A DNA stretch of 64,000 nucleotides from Saccharopolyspora hirsuta (GTDB lineage: Bacteria > Actinomycetota > Actinomycetes > Mycobacteriales > Pseudonocardiaceae): the NCBI RefSeq assembly GCF_008630535.1, contig NZ_VWPH01000011.1, forward strand, positions 248,001-312,000, given 5' to 3'. Position numbers and translations under genes: made by a program. Position 1 is the stretch's first letter; every line of letters starts with the position of its first letter. Below, in pieces: positions 10,019-17,838 of this stretch. The notes under the pieces are model-generated. The model saw only the letters and a program-made list of their open reading frames with translations. It did not search any database and had not been told where the DNA came from.

Positions 10019-10078
10019 GCGGCTCCGGTCGGGTTGTGGCGCACGGTGATCGTGGGCCGAATGCCCGACCGGAGCCGC
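10019..10078 (-). terminator. Long-stem terminator behind the GH18 gene
   Basis: GCGGCTCCGGTCGGG (10019-10033) is perfectly complementary to CCCGACCGGAGCCGC (10064-10078), a 15-bp stem with a 30-nt loop. It begins 6 nt past the chitinase stop on the minus strand. Confidence 0.8.
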
Positions 10079-10084
10079 AGCCGA

Positions 10085-11062
10085 TTACGGCAGCGTGTCC
10101 AAATGCGCCCGGACGGGGTCGGAGAATGCGTTGCCGCTGCTGGCATCCCAGTTGATGGACCAGGTCATCACCCCGCTGAGCTCGGGGTGCGGTTGGTCCG
10201 GGGTGTACTGCCCGCAGTCCTTCGCCGCGGTCAGGCAGTTCAGCGCGTTCCCGATCACCGACGGCTCCACGTAGCCGCTGCCGGCGGCCGACGGTGCGGC
10301 CGGCAGGCCCAGCGAGACCTGGTCCGGGCGCAGCACCTGCAGCAGGCTGCACGCCTGCGCGGTGATGAAGTCGACCGAGCCCTGGCTGTAGACCTGGCCG
10401 TCGCAGCCGTTCATCGAACCCGAGTTGTAGTACTGGGTGTGCACGACGGTGATGACGTCCTTGAGGTTGTTGATCAGCTCCAGGTAGGCGCCGCCGGGCT
10501 GCACGTCGAGGGTTTGCGGGGCCATGGTCAGCAGGAAGCCGTCGCCCACCTGTTCGCGCAACTGCTGAACGGCCTTGGTGGTGTTGGGGACGTTGAGGCC
10601 GTGCTCCAGGTCAATGTCCAACCCGTCAATCCCGTAATCGGTCAAAATTTTTCCGACCGAATCGACGAAGTTGGCCACATTGGCCTCGGAGCCCAGGTCG
10701 ACGTTGCCCAATTCGCCGCCGATGGACAGCACGAACGACTTGCCCTCGGCCTTCTTGGCGGCGATGTCCGATTTGAGCTGTTCATCGGTGTATCCGCCGA
10801 GTGCTTCGGAGAGCTTCGGGTCGACGCCGAAGGTCACCGCGCCCGGTCGGGCCGGGTCGGCGTTGGCGAAGGCCAGCGCGATCAGGTCGTAGTTCGGCGA
10901 GATGTCGCTGACCTTCAGCGGCTGGGCGTTGTTGACGAAGTTCTGCCAGTAGCCGGTCAGCTGGTGCTTCGGCAGGGCCTGCGGTGCTTCGGCCGCGGCG
11001 ATCGGGGCGAGCGCGAGTGCGGTCAGGGCCGCCGCGGCGAGGGTGGCCAGGCGTCTCATCAT
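10085..11062 (-). CDS. Secreted glycoside hydrolase family 18 (chitinase-like)
   Basis: 325 residues with a Sec signal peptide (MMRRLATLAAAALTALAL, cleavage likely after AAAEA). The single GH18 TIM barrel starts with LTGYWQNFVN. SIGGELGN near 113-120 is the second strand motif, and DGLDIDLE at 146-153 supplies Asp149, Asp151 and the catalytic acid Glu153. Substrate-side motifs MAPQT and YYNSG agree with bacterial chitinase D-like enzymes. There is no carbohydrate-binding module. Probably degrades chitin or related N-acetylglucosaminides outside the cell. Monocistronic, with its own terminator. Confidence 0.92.
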   Translation of the reverse strand: MMRRLATLAAAALTALALAPIAAAEAPQALPKHQLTGYWQNFVNNAQPLKVSDISPNYDLIALAFANADPARPGAVTFGVDPKLSEALGGYTDEQLKSDIAAKKAEGKSFVLSIGGELGNVDLGSEANVANFVDSVGKILTDYGIDGLDIDLEHGLNVPNTTKAVQQLREQVGDGFLLTMAPQTLDVQPGGAYLELINNLKDVITVVHTQYYNSGSMNGCDGQVYSQGSVDFITAQACSLLQVLRPDQVSLGLPAAPSAAGSGYVEPSVIGNALNCLTAAKDCGQYTPDQPHPELSGVMTWSINWDASSGNAFSDPVRAHLDTLP

Positions 11063-11195
11063 GCGGACCTCCGGGGGATCGGGACCGGACGCGTCTTCGC
11101 AAAATGGACTAGACCAGCTGGGCGGTCAACGGTTTGGCGAGGTTGCGAAGCGCGGGAGGGTTGACGCGGCCGGGCGCGGGTCGTTGACTGGACGT

Positions 11196-11209
11196 ACCGA
11201 CTGGTCGGT
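11196..11209. promoter_or_regulatory. TetR-type operator candidate upstream of acyl-CoA synthetase 1
   Basis: Perfect dyad ACCGAC-TG-GTCGGT, 18 bp before the GTG start, directly after a possible -35 (TTGACT 11184-11189). A 12-of-14 match occurs at 26211-26224 in front of the HAD-kinase-dehydrogenase operon, which suggests one regulator for both. The TetR protein encoded at 14787 is the natural candidate. Confidence 0.6.
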
Positions 11210-11226
11210 CTCAACGTGGAGGTGGC

Positions 11227-12900
11227 GTGTTGGTCAGCCCGTACGACGCACGACCCTGGCTGGAGCTCTACGGCGGCGAGATCCCCGAGACGATCGAACC
11301 GCGGTTCGACACCGTGCTGGACCTGTTCGCCGCCGCCCGCCGCGAGCACCCGGACCGGGTCGCCGTCACCTACTTCGACGGCCGGGTCACCTTCCGCGAG
11401 CTCGACGAGCTCAGCGACGGGCTGGCGCAGCACTTCGTCGAACAGGGCGTCGGGCGCGGCGACCGGGTCGCGCTGTACCTGCAGAACGTGCCGCAGTTCG
11501 CCATCGCGCTGCTCGCCGCGTGGAAGGCCGGTGCGATCGCGGTCCCGCTCAACCCGATGTACCGCAGCCGCGAGCTGACCAGGATCCTCGCCGACGCCCG
11601 GCCCACCGCGGTGGTCTCCTCCGAGCAGGGGTGGCACGACGTGCTCGGCGAGCTGGCGGGATCGGCCGGGGTGCGCGTCGCGGTCACCACCAGCGAGCTC
11701 GACCTGCAGACCCGCCACGACCCCCGGCTGTTCGCCCGGACCGAGCGGCGCCCCGCGGCCGGGTGCGCGGACCTGCTGGCCGTCGCGCGGGCCAACGCCG
11801 GGCAGCGGCCGCCCGCGGTGGAGCTGTCCAGTTCGGACATCGCGCTGCTCGTCTACACCTCCGGCACCAGCGGGGTGCCCAAGGGCGCCACCAACACCCA
11901 CGGCAACGTGGTGTTCAACTCCGAGGGGATGGCCGTCCGGATCCGCGAGAGCGGTGGCGGCGGGATCTTCGGGCTGGCCCCGCTGTTCCACATCACCGGC
12001 CTGGTCTGCCAGCTGGGCGGGGCGCTGGCCGCCGGGCGCCAGCTCGACCTGGTGTACCGATTCGAGCCCGGCGTGGTGCTGGACGCCCTCGTCGAGCACC
12101 GGCCCTGCTACATGGTCGGACCGTCCACCGCGTACATGGCGCTGATGAACCACCCGGACGTCACCGCCGACCACTTCTCCTCGCTGGAGCTGGTGTACTC
12201 CGGCGGGGCGCCGCTGCCCGCCGCGGTCGTCGAGACCTTCCGGGCGCGGTTCGGCCACTACATCCGCAACGGCTACGGGCTCACCGAGACCACCGCCACC
12301 GCGACCTCGGTGCCCGCGCACCTGGAGGCCCCGGTGGACGAGGCGTCCGGCACCCTCAGCGTCGGGTTGCCGACCTACAACACCGTGGTGCGCATCGTCG
12401 ACGACGAGGGCGCGGACCTGCCGGTGGGGGAGGTCGGCGAGATCGTCATCGAGGGCCCGATGGTGGTGCCGTCCTACTGGGAGAAACCGGCGGAGACCGC
12501 GGCCGGGATCCGCGACGGGCGGCTGCACACCGGCGACGTCGGGTTCATGGACGCGCAGGGCTGGTTCTACGTGGTGGACCGCAAGAAGGACATGATCAAC
12601 GCGTCCGGGTTCAAGGTGTGGCCGCGCGAGGTGGAGGACGTCCTCTACGGGCACCCGGCGGTGCGCGAGGTCGCCGTGGTCGGGGTGCCGGACGCCTACC
12701 GCGGTGAGACGGTCAAGGCCTACGTGAGCCTGAGCCGCGGTGCCTCGGCGGAGCCCGAGGAGCTGATCGCGCACTGCAAGCAGCAGTTGGCGGCCTACAA
12801 GTACCCGCGCAGCGTCGAGATCCTGGACGAGCTGCCGAAGACGGCCACCGGGAAGATCCTGCGTCGCCAGCTGCGGGACACCGCCCGGGCGGCGGAGTAG
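11227..12900 (+). CDS. Acyl-CoA synthetase (FadD-type AMP-dependent ligase) 1
   Basis: 557-residue adenylate-forming enzyme that would activate a carboxylic acid to its CoA thioester with ATP. Visible motifs are P-loop-like YTSGTSGVPKG (about 210-220), the NGYGLTETT A5-type motif, HTGDVGFMDAQGWFYVVDRKKD (A7/A8 hinge) and the C-terminal catalytic Lys in PKTATGKILRR. The GTG start at 11227 is preceded by GGAGG 4 nt away; TTG at 11230 is possible. It closely resembles the second synthetase at 15517, so the pair are paralogues. Two SDR genes follow, suggesting the activated acid undergoes oxidation. Confidence 0.92.
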   Translation: MLVSPYDARPWLELYGGEIPETIEPRFDTVLDLFAAARREHPDRVAVTYFDGRVTFRELDELSDGLAQHFVEQGVGRGDRVALYLQNVPQFAIALLAAWKAGAIAVPLNPMYRSRELTRILADARPTAVVSSEQGWHDVLGELAGSAGVRVAVTTSELDLQTRHDPRLFARTERRPAAGCADLLAVARANAGQRPPAVELSSSDIALLVYTSGTSGVPKGATNTHGNVVFNSEGMAVRIRESGGGGIFGLAPLFHITGLVCQLGGALAAGRQLDLVYRFEPGVVLDALVEHRPCYMVGPSTAYMALMNHPDVTADHFSSLELVYSGGAPLPAAVVETFRARFGHYIRNGYGLTETTATATSVPAHLEAPVDEASGTLSVGLPTYNTVVRIVDDEGADLPVGEVGEIVIEGPMVVPSYWEKPAETAAGIRDGRLHTGDVGFMDAQGWFYVVDRKKDMINASGFKVWPREVEDVLYGHPAVREVAVVGVPDAYRGETVKAYVSLSRGASAEPEELIAHCKQQLAAYKYPRSVEILDELPKTATGKILRRQLRDTARAAE

Positions 12901-12966
12901 CGCGTGTTCCGCGCGATTTCAGGGAATGTGGCCGGGTCGGGTAGTCGGCGGAGAGGAAGGAAGTAG

Positions 12967-13722
12967 ATGAGCAAGCGTTTCGACGGGCGGGTGGCGATCG
13001 TGACCGGCGCCAGCCGGGGCATCGGCCTGGCCATCGCCGAGCGGCTGGTGGCCGAGGGCGCGAAGGTGACCGTGACGGCGCGCAAGCCCGAGCCGCTGGC
13101 CGAGGCGGTGGCGGGGCTGGGCGGCGCGGAGCACGCGCTGGGCATCGCCGGGAAGGCCGACGACGCCGAGCACCAGGCCGAGGCGGTGGCGAGGACGGTC
13201 GAGGCGTTCGGCCGGGTGGACCTGCTGGTCAACAACACCGGGATCAACCCGGCCTACGGGCCGCTGCTCGAGATCGACCCCGGCATCGCCCGGAAGTCGT
13301 TCGAGGTCAACGTGCTCGCCGCGCTGGCCTGGACCCAGCACGTGCACCGGGCGTGGATGGGCGAGCACGGCGGTGCGGTGCTCAACGTGTCCTCCGTGGC
13401 CGGTCTGCGGCCCGCGCCGGGCATCGGCTTCTACGGGGCCACCAAGGCGATGCTGTCCTACATCACCAAGGACCTCGCGGTGGAGCTCGGCCCGAAGGTC
13501 CGGGTCAACGCCATCGCACCGGCGGTGGTCAAGACGAAGTTCGCCACCGCCCTCTACGAGGGCCGCGAGGACGAGGTCGCGGCGCAATACCCGTTGCAGC
13601 GCTTGGGAGTTCCGTCCGACATCAGCGGGGCGGCGGCGTTCCTGCTCTCCGACGAGGCGTCCTGGATCACCGGGCAGGTCCTGGTGCTCGACGGCGGCGT
13701 GACGCTGAAGGGCGGTGTGTGA
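12967..13722 (+). CDS. SDR family oxidoreductase 1
   Basis: 251-residue classical short-chain dehydrogenase, NAD(P)-dependent. It shows the cofactor motif TGASRGIG (about 13-20), NNTG (normally NNAG) and a YGATK catalytic motif with its Ser in VSSVAG. The C-terminal ITGQVLVLDGG is typical of FabG-like enzymes. A strong purine-rich ribosome binding site (AGGAAGGAAG) precedes the ATG. The stop overlaps the start of the next SDR, so the two are coupled. Likely oxidises a hydroxyacyl-CoA or alcohol derived from the acid activated by the upstream ligase. Confidence 0.9.
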   Translation: MSKRFDGRVAIVTGASRGIGLAIAERLVAEGAKVTVTARKPEPLAEAVAGLGGAEHALGIAGKADDAEHQAEAVARTVEAFGRVDLLVNNTGINPAYGPLLEIDPGIARKSFEVNVLAALAWTQHVHRAWMGEHGGAVLNVSSVAGLRPAPGIGFYGATKAMLSYITKDLAVELGPKVRVNAIAPAVVKTKFATALYEGREDEVAAQYPLQRLGVPSDISGAAAFLLSDEASWITGQVLVLDGGVTLKGGV

Positions 13723-14488
13723 GGTGCAGCTGGCCGGTTCGGCGGTGGTGATCACCGGTGCGGGCAACGGCATCGGTGCGGCGATGGCCCGCAAGTTCGC
13801 CGCGCTGGGCGCGGAGGTCGTGCTGGCCGATGTGGACGCCGACGGCGTCCGGCGGGTGGCGGCCGAGGTCGGCGGTCTGGCGGTGCCGGGCGACGCCGCG
13901 AGCGAGGACGGGGTGCGCGCGCTGGTCGATGCCGCGCTCGGCGCGCACGGGCGGATCGACCTGTTCTGCGCCAACGCCGGGATCTCCCGCGGCGGCGGCC
14001 CGGAGGCCGACGAGGCGGCGTGGGCGGATTCCTGGGAAGTCAACGTGATGGCGCACGTCCGCGCGGCCCGAGCGGTGCTGCCGCACTGGCTGGAGCGCGG
14101 GCAGGGGCACTTCCTGGCCACGGTGTCGGCCGCCGGGCTGCTGACCATGCTCGGCGCCGCGCCGTACTCGGTGACCAAGCACGCGGCGCTCGGCTTCGCC
14201 GAGTGGCTGGCGATCACCTACGCCGACCGGGGCGTCACCGTGCAGGCGCTGTGCCCGCAGGGGGTGCGCACGAACATGCTCGGCAGCAGCGGCGACGCGG
14301 GCAAGACGCTGCTCGCCGACGGGGCGCTGGAACCCGAGCAGGTCGCCGACCTGGTGGCCGACTCGCTGGACGGCGGCGAGTTCCTGGTCCTGCCGCACCC
14401 GGAGGTCGCCGACTACTACGCGCTGCGCGCCGGCCAGCCGCAGCGGTGGCAGGCGGGCATGCGCAAGCTCCAGCGCAAGCTGGGATGA
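13715..14488 (+). CDS. SDR family oxidoreductase 2
   Basis: 257-residue SDR with TGAGNGIG cofactor motif, CANAGI, and catalytic YSVTK (about 150-154). After the SDR core the C-terminus (VLPHPEVADYYALRAGQPQRWQ) resembles actinobacterial SDRs that sit in acyl-CoA or steroid catabolic clusters. The GTG at 13715 overlaps the previous stop by 8 bp; a GTG at 13724 is an alternative. Followed by a strong terminator, so it ends the ligase-SDR-SDR operon. Confidence 0.88.
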   Translation: MCEVQLAGSAVVITGAGNGIGAAMARKFAALGAEVVLADVDADGVRRVAAEVGGLAVPGDAASEDGVRALVDAALGAHGRIDLFCANAGISRGGGPEADEAAWADSWEVNVMAHVRAARAVLPHWLERGQGHFLATVSAAGLLTMLGAAPYSVTKHAALGFAEWLAITYADRGVTVQALCPQGVRTNMLGSSGDAGKTLLADGALEPEQVADLVADSLDGGEFLVLPHPEVADYYALRAGQPQRWQAGMRKLQRKLG

Positions 14489-14498
14489 CGGGCGGGTT

Positions 14499-14530
14499 CC
14501 CGCCGGTCCGCCGCGCAGCGGACCGGCGGG
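14499..14530 (+). terminator. Terminator of the ligase-SDR-SDR operon
   Basis: CCCGCCGGTCCGC (14499-14511) pairs perfectly with GCGGACCGGCGGG (14518-14530) around a 6-nt loop, starting 11 nt after the SDR2 stop. Confidence 0.85.
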
Positions 14531-14546
14531 TCGATACGCTGAAAAC

Positions 14547-14762
14547 CTGTCGGCGGATGCCGTCCGCGCTTGTGGAAGCGGCGGGAGCCGCTTGCATCCA
14601 CGCACGCAGGGCGATCACCGGCGGGTTCTGAGCGGTTTCCCGGCGAGGACGGCCCCTCCGCCGTGTATTGGGCGTACATCAGGAGGGGCACCCGCAGTCC
14701 GGGGAAGCGCTCAGGTTCCGCTAAGCGACCATATAAGCAACGCAACCGCCAACAGGCACTGA
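14547..14762 (+). repeat. Dispersed hairpin element, copy c (full length)
   Basis: Best match to copy a. Small hairpin AAGCGGCGGGAGCCGCTT, then a large hairpin with outer stem CTGAGCG/CGCTCAG, middle TTTCCCGG/CCGGGGAA and inner GCCCCTCC/GGAGGGGC around a loop containing GTGTATTGGGCGTACAT. The element ends 24 bp before the TetR start codon, so it probably lies in the 5' UTR or promoter of that gene. Confidence 0.85.
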
Positions 14763-14786
14763 GCGGGATCGACAGGGGAGGTAGAC

Positions 14787-15407
14787 ATGGCGCGGGTGGC
14801 CAACGGCCGCACCACCACCGCCACGACGGCGGCGGGGGACGAGCCGGTCCCGCAGCGACTGCTCTCGGTCGCGACGCGGCTGTTCGCCGAGCAGGGCTAC
14901 GAGCTGACCTCGGTGCAGCAGATCGTGGACGCCGCCGGGGTCACCAAGGGGGCGATGTACCACTACTTCGGCTCCAAGGACGACCTGCTCTACGAGATCT
15001 ACGCGCGCGTGCTGCGGGTCCAGCACGCGCGGATGGAGAGCGCGGCGGACAGCGATTCCCCGGTGCAGGAGCGGCTGCACGCGGTGGCCGCGGACGTGGT
15101 CGCCACCACGGCGGCCAACCTCGACGACACCAAGATCTTCTTCCGCTCCATGCACCTGCTGCACCCGGACAAGCAGGCGGAGGTGCGCGCGGAGCGCCGC
15201 CGCTACCACGAGCGGGTGTGCGCGCTGATCGAGGAGGGCCAGCGCGCCGGGGTGTTCCGGGCGGACAAGTCGCCGGACCTGGTGGTGGACTTCTTCTTCG
15301 GCGCGGTGCACCACCTGGGCACCTGGTTCCGCCAGGACGGCGAGCTCACCGGGGAGGACGTCGGGGAGCAGTTCGCCGACCTGCTGCTGGCCTCGCTGCG
15401 CCCCTGA
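14787..15407 (+). CDS. TetR family transcriptional regulator 1
   Basis: 206-residue TetR repressor. The DNA-binding domain (about 24-68) includes TSVQQIVDAAGVTKGAMYHYFGSKDDLL. The ligand domain is helical and resembles acyl-CoA-responsive regulators such as KstR2/FadR types; this is an inference from overall similarity and context. It lies between two acyl-CoA synthetase operons and is a good candidate for binding the ACCGAC-N2-GTCGGT sites at 11196 and 26211. Ribosome binding site GGGGAGG. Preceded by hairpin element c. Confidence 0.9.
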   Translation: MARVANGRTTTATTAAGDEPVPQRLLSVATRLFAEQGYELTSVQQIVDAAGVTKGAMYHYFGSKDDLLYEIYARVLRVQHARMESAADSDSPVQERLHAVAADVVATTAANLDDTKIFFRSMHLLHPDKQAEVRAERRRYHERVCALIEEGQRAGVFRADKSPDLVVDFFFGAVHHLGTWFRQDGELTGEDVGEQFADLLLASLRP

Positions 15408-15516
15408 TCCGGCTGCGGGCCAACGGTTTTCGCCTTGACCTTTCCCGGTCGAGGTGCGAGATTCCCGGCAGTTGCGGAAGAACGCCGACCGTTCCGCTCC
15501 GGACACTGGTGGTCAG

Positions 15517-17163
15517 ATGAGCAGCTACGCGCAACGCCCTTGGCTCGCCCACTACGGGAACCTCCCGCCGCAGATCGTCCCCGAGCACGGCACCGTCCTC
15601 GACCTGTTCCGCGCCTCGGTGGCCCGCGCCCCGGACGCCGACGCGATCCGCTACTTCGACGGTCGGCTCACCCTGGCCGAGGTGGACGCGGCGTCCGACG
15701 CGCTCGCGGTCGCGTTGCAGGACAACGGTTTCCGGCCGGGTGACCGGCTCGGCGTCTACGTGCAGAACAACCCCGCGTTCGTGGTCGCGGTGGTGGCCGC
15801 GTGGAAGGCCGGGGGAGCGGCGGTGGTCATCAACCCGATGAACAAGGCCCGCGAGCTGGCCCACCTGCTGGCCGATTCCGGAGCCACCGCGCTGCTGTGC
15901 CTGGACGAGCTGCACGACTCGGTCGCGCGGGAGGTGATCGCCTCGGGTGCCACCCGGGTGTCCACGGTCATCACGTGCTCGGCGCGGGACTGGCAGACCC
16001 GCGACGACCCTCGCGTCATGCCGCAGGCGCGCGCCGGGGAGGCGCTGGACCTGCTCGACATCGTCGACCGCAATGCCGGGCGCGAGCCGGTGGCCGACCC
16101 GCCCTCGCCGGACGACGTCGCGGTCCTCACCTACACCTCGGGCACGACCGGCCAGCCCAAGGGAGCGATGAACACCCACGCCGTGATCGCGTTCAACGCC
16201 CAGGCCTTCCGCGACTGGATGGGCCTGACCCCGGCCGACAGCGTGCTGGGCGTGGCGCCGCTGTTCCACATCACCGGGCTGGTCGGGCACTTCGCGCTGT
16301 CCCTGCTGGTGCCGTGCCCGCTGGTGCTGACGCACCGGTTCCAGCCGGAGGTGGTCCTCGACGCGATCCGGGAGCACCGCCCGACCTTCACCGTCGGCGC
16401 CATCACCGCGTTCATCGCGCTGTCCGCGGTGGAGGGGGTGTCGGCCGAGGACTTCCGGTCGTTCCGGCTGATCTACTCGGGCGGCGCGCCGGTGCCACCG
16501 GCGGTGAACCAGCAGTTCCAGCGCACGACCGGCCACTACGTCCACAACGCCTACGGCCTGACCGAGTCGACGTCGATCACCCACCTCGTCCCGCCGGGCG
16601 CGAGCGCCCCGGTGGACCCGGCGTCCGGTGCGCTGTCGATCGGGTTGCCGGTGTTCAACACGGTGGTGCGGATCCTGGACGACGACGGTGCGGAGGTGCC
16701 GGTCGGGGAGGTCGGCGAGATCGCGATCGCCGGACCGCAGGTGGTGCCCGGCTACTGGGGCAAGCCGGAGGCCACGGCGGCGGCGCTGCCGGGCGGTGAG
16801 CTCCGCACCGGGGACGTCGGGTTCATGGACGCCGAGGGCTGGTTCTACGTGGTGGACCGCAAGAAGGACATGATCAACGCGGCGGGCTACAAGGTCTGGC
16901 CGCGCGAGGTCGAGGACGTCCTCTACGAGCACCCGGCGGTCCTGGAAGCGGCGGTGGTCGGCGTGCCGGACCCCTACCGCGGTGAGACCGTCAAGGCCTT
17001 CGTCGCCCTGAAACCGGGCGCGTCGGCGACGGCGGACGAGCTGGTCGCCCACTGCAAGGAGCAGCTGGCGGCCTACAAGTACCCGCGCCAGGTGGAGCTG
17101 GTCGCCGAGCTGCCCAAGACGCCGACCGGCAAGATCCTCCGCCGCCAGCTGCGCGACCGGTAG
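15517..17163 (+). CDS. Acyl-CoA synthetase (FadD-type AMP-dependent ligase) 2
   Basis: 548-residue adenylate-forming ligase with YTSGTTGQPKG at about 206-216, NAYGLTEST, RTGDVGFMDAEGWFYVVDRKKD and C-terminal PKTPTGKILRR. Sequence runs parallel to synthetase 1 along its whole length (shared YGxxxP start, APLFHITGLV, INxxGxKVWPREVEDVLY), so the genes are diverged duplicates flanking a TetR gene. Start chosen at ATG 15517 (MSSYAQRPW), which aligns with the N-terminus of synthetase 1; the upstream extension to 15454 is not conserved. Substrate unknown. Confidence 0.92.
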   Translation: MSSYAQRPWLAHYGNLPPQIVPEHGTVLDLFRASVARAPDADAIRYFDGRLTLAEVDAASDALAVALQDNGFRPGDRLGVYVQNNPAFVVAVVAAWKAGGAAVVINPMNKARELAHLLADSGATALLCLDELHDSVAREVIASGATRVSTVITCSARDWQTRDDPRVMPQARAGEALDLLDIVDRNAGREPVADPPSPDDVAVLTYTSGTTGQPKGAMNTHAVIAFNAQAFRDWMGLTPADSVLGVAPLFHITGLVGHFALSLLVPCPLVLTHRFQPEVVLDAIREHRPTFTVGAITAFIALSAVEGVSAEDFRSFRLIYSGGAPVPPAVNQQFQRTTGHYVHNAYGLTESTSITHLVPPGASAPVDPASGALSIGLPVFNTVVRILDDDGAEVPVGEVGEIAIAGPQVVPGYWGKPEATAAALPGGELRTGDVGFMDAEGWFYVVDRKKDMINAAGYKVWPREVEDVLYEHPAVLEAAVVGVPDPYRGETVKAFVALKPGASATADELVAHCKEQLAAYKYPRQVELVAELPKTPTGKILRRQLRDR

Positions 17164-17838
17164 CGGCTCAGGTGGCCTGGCGCCGGGGTGCCGAACCGGC
17201 GCGATTTCGGGCTCTTGCGCTGTGTTCGCGGGCGCGCCGAAGGATGAGGTGGGTTGGTGAGCGAGACTTGCCCTTAGGATCCTCGGTTCCCCGCGCGAAA
17301 CCTCCAGTTGGCACCGCAGCCGATTTCGAGAGAAATCTCCGCACTCGCCACCAGAACGACGGCCGCGCGAACAGCATCCTCGCTCCGCCACTGCAGCTCA
17401 CTGTCGTCCGCGCCCTGTATCACGACCTCGGGCGCAGCGGTGAGGGTCGCGATTTCGATTGAAATTGGCGCCCCTCGCCACCGCAGGCTCCGTCAAAAAC
17501 CGCAACGCAGCCAATTTCGATTGAAATCGCATCACCCAACGCAACCACCCACCGCTTTGAACCCAAACCCAACCCCCCACCCCACCGCACCAATCCTCCC
17601 CAACCCAACCCGAATATCACCACCGATCCCCAGGCGCACAGCTGCCCAGGCCCATCAACTCAAGGCCGCGATCGCGAGAACACTTCACATTCTCCTGTCG
17701 CTTCAGTGCTGACCGAAATCAACCCCCGTGTTTCCGGTTGGTTGCGCGGCTCGATCACTTCGCCGCCGGGGCTTGCGCCACCCGCGGCCGGGGAGGTTCG
17801 CTACCGCTTGCCCTTCCCCTCCCAGCGCAGGAGCGAGC
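17164..17838. repeat. Gene-poor spacer with three TTTC-N4-GAAA palindromes and a C-rich tract
   Basis: No gene is convincing in this 675-bp spacer. It holds palindromes GATTTC-GAGA-GAAATC (17322-17337), GATTTC-GATT-GAAATT (17451-17466) and AATTTC-GATT-GAAATC (17513-17528). Between about 17530 and 17620 the plus strand is strongly C/A-biased with runs of CCC and very few G. The region is lower in GC than its surroundings. The AbgT promoter must lie near its right end. Confidence 0.6.

Noticed and set aside
17530..17620. i-motif/G-quadruplex promoter element in the C-rich tract
   Set aside because: C runs are mostly 2-3 nt and irregular, and the tract is 200 bp from the AbgT start; there is no specific support.
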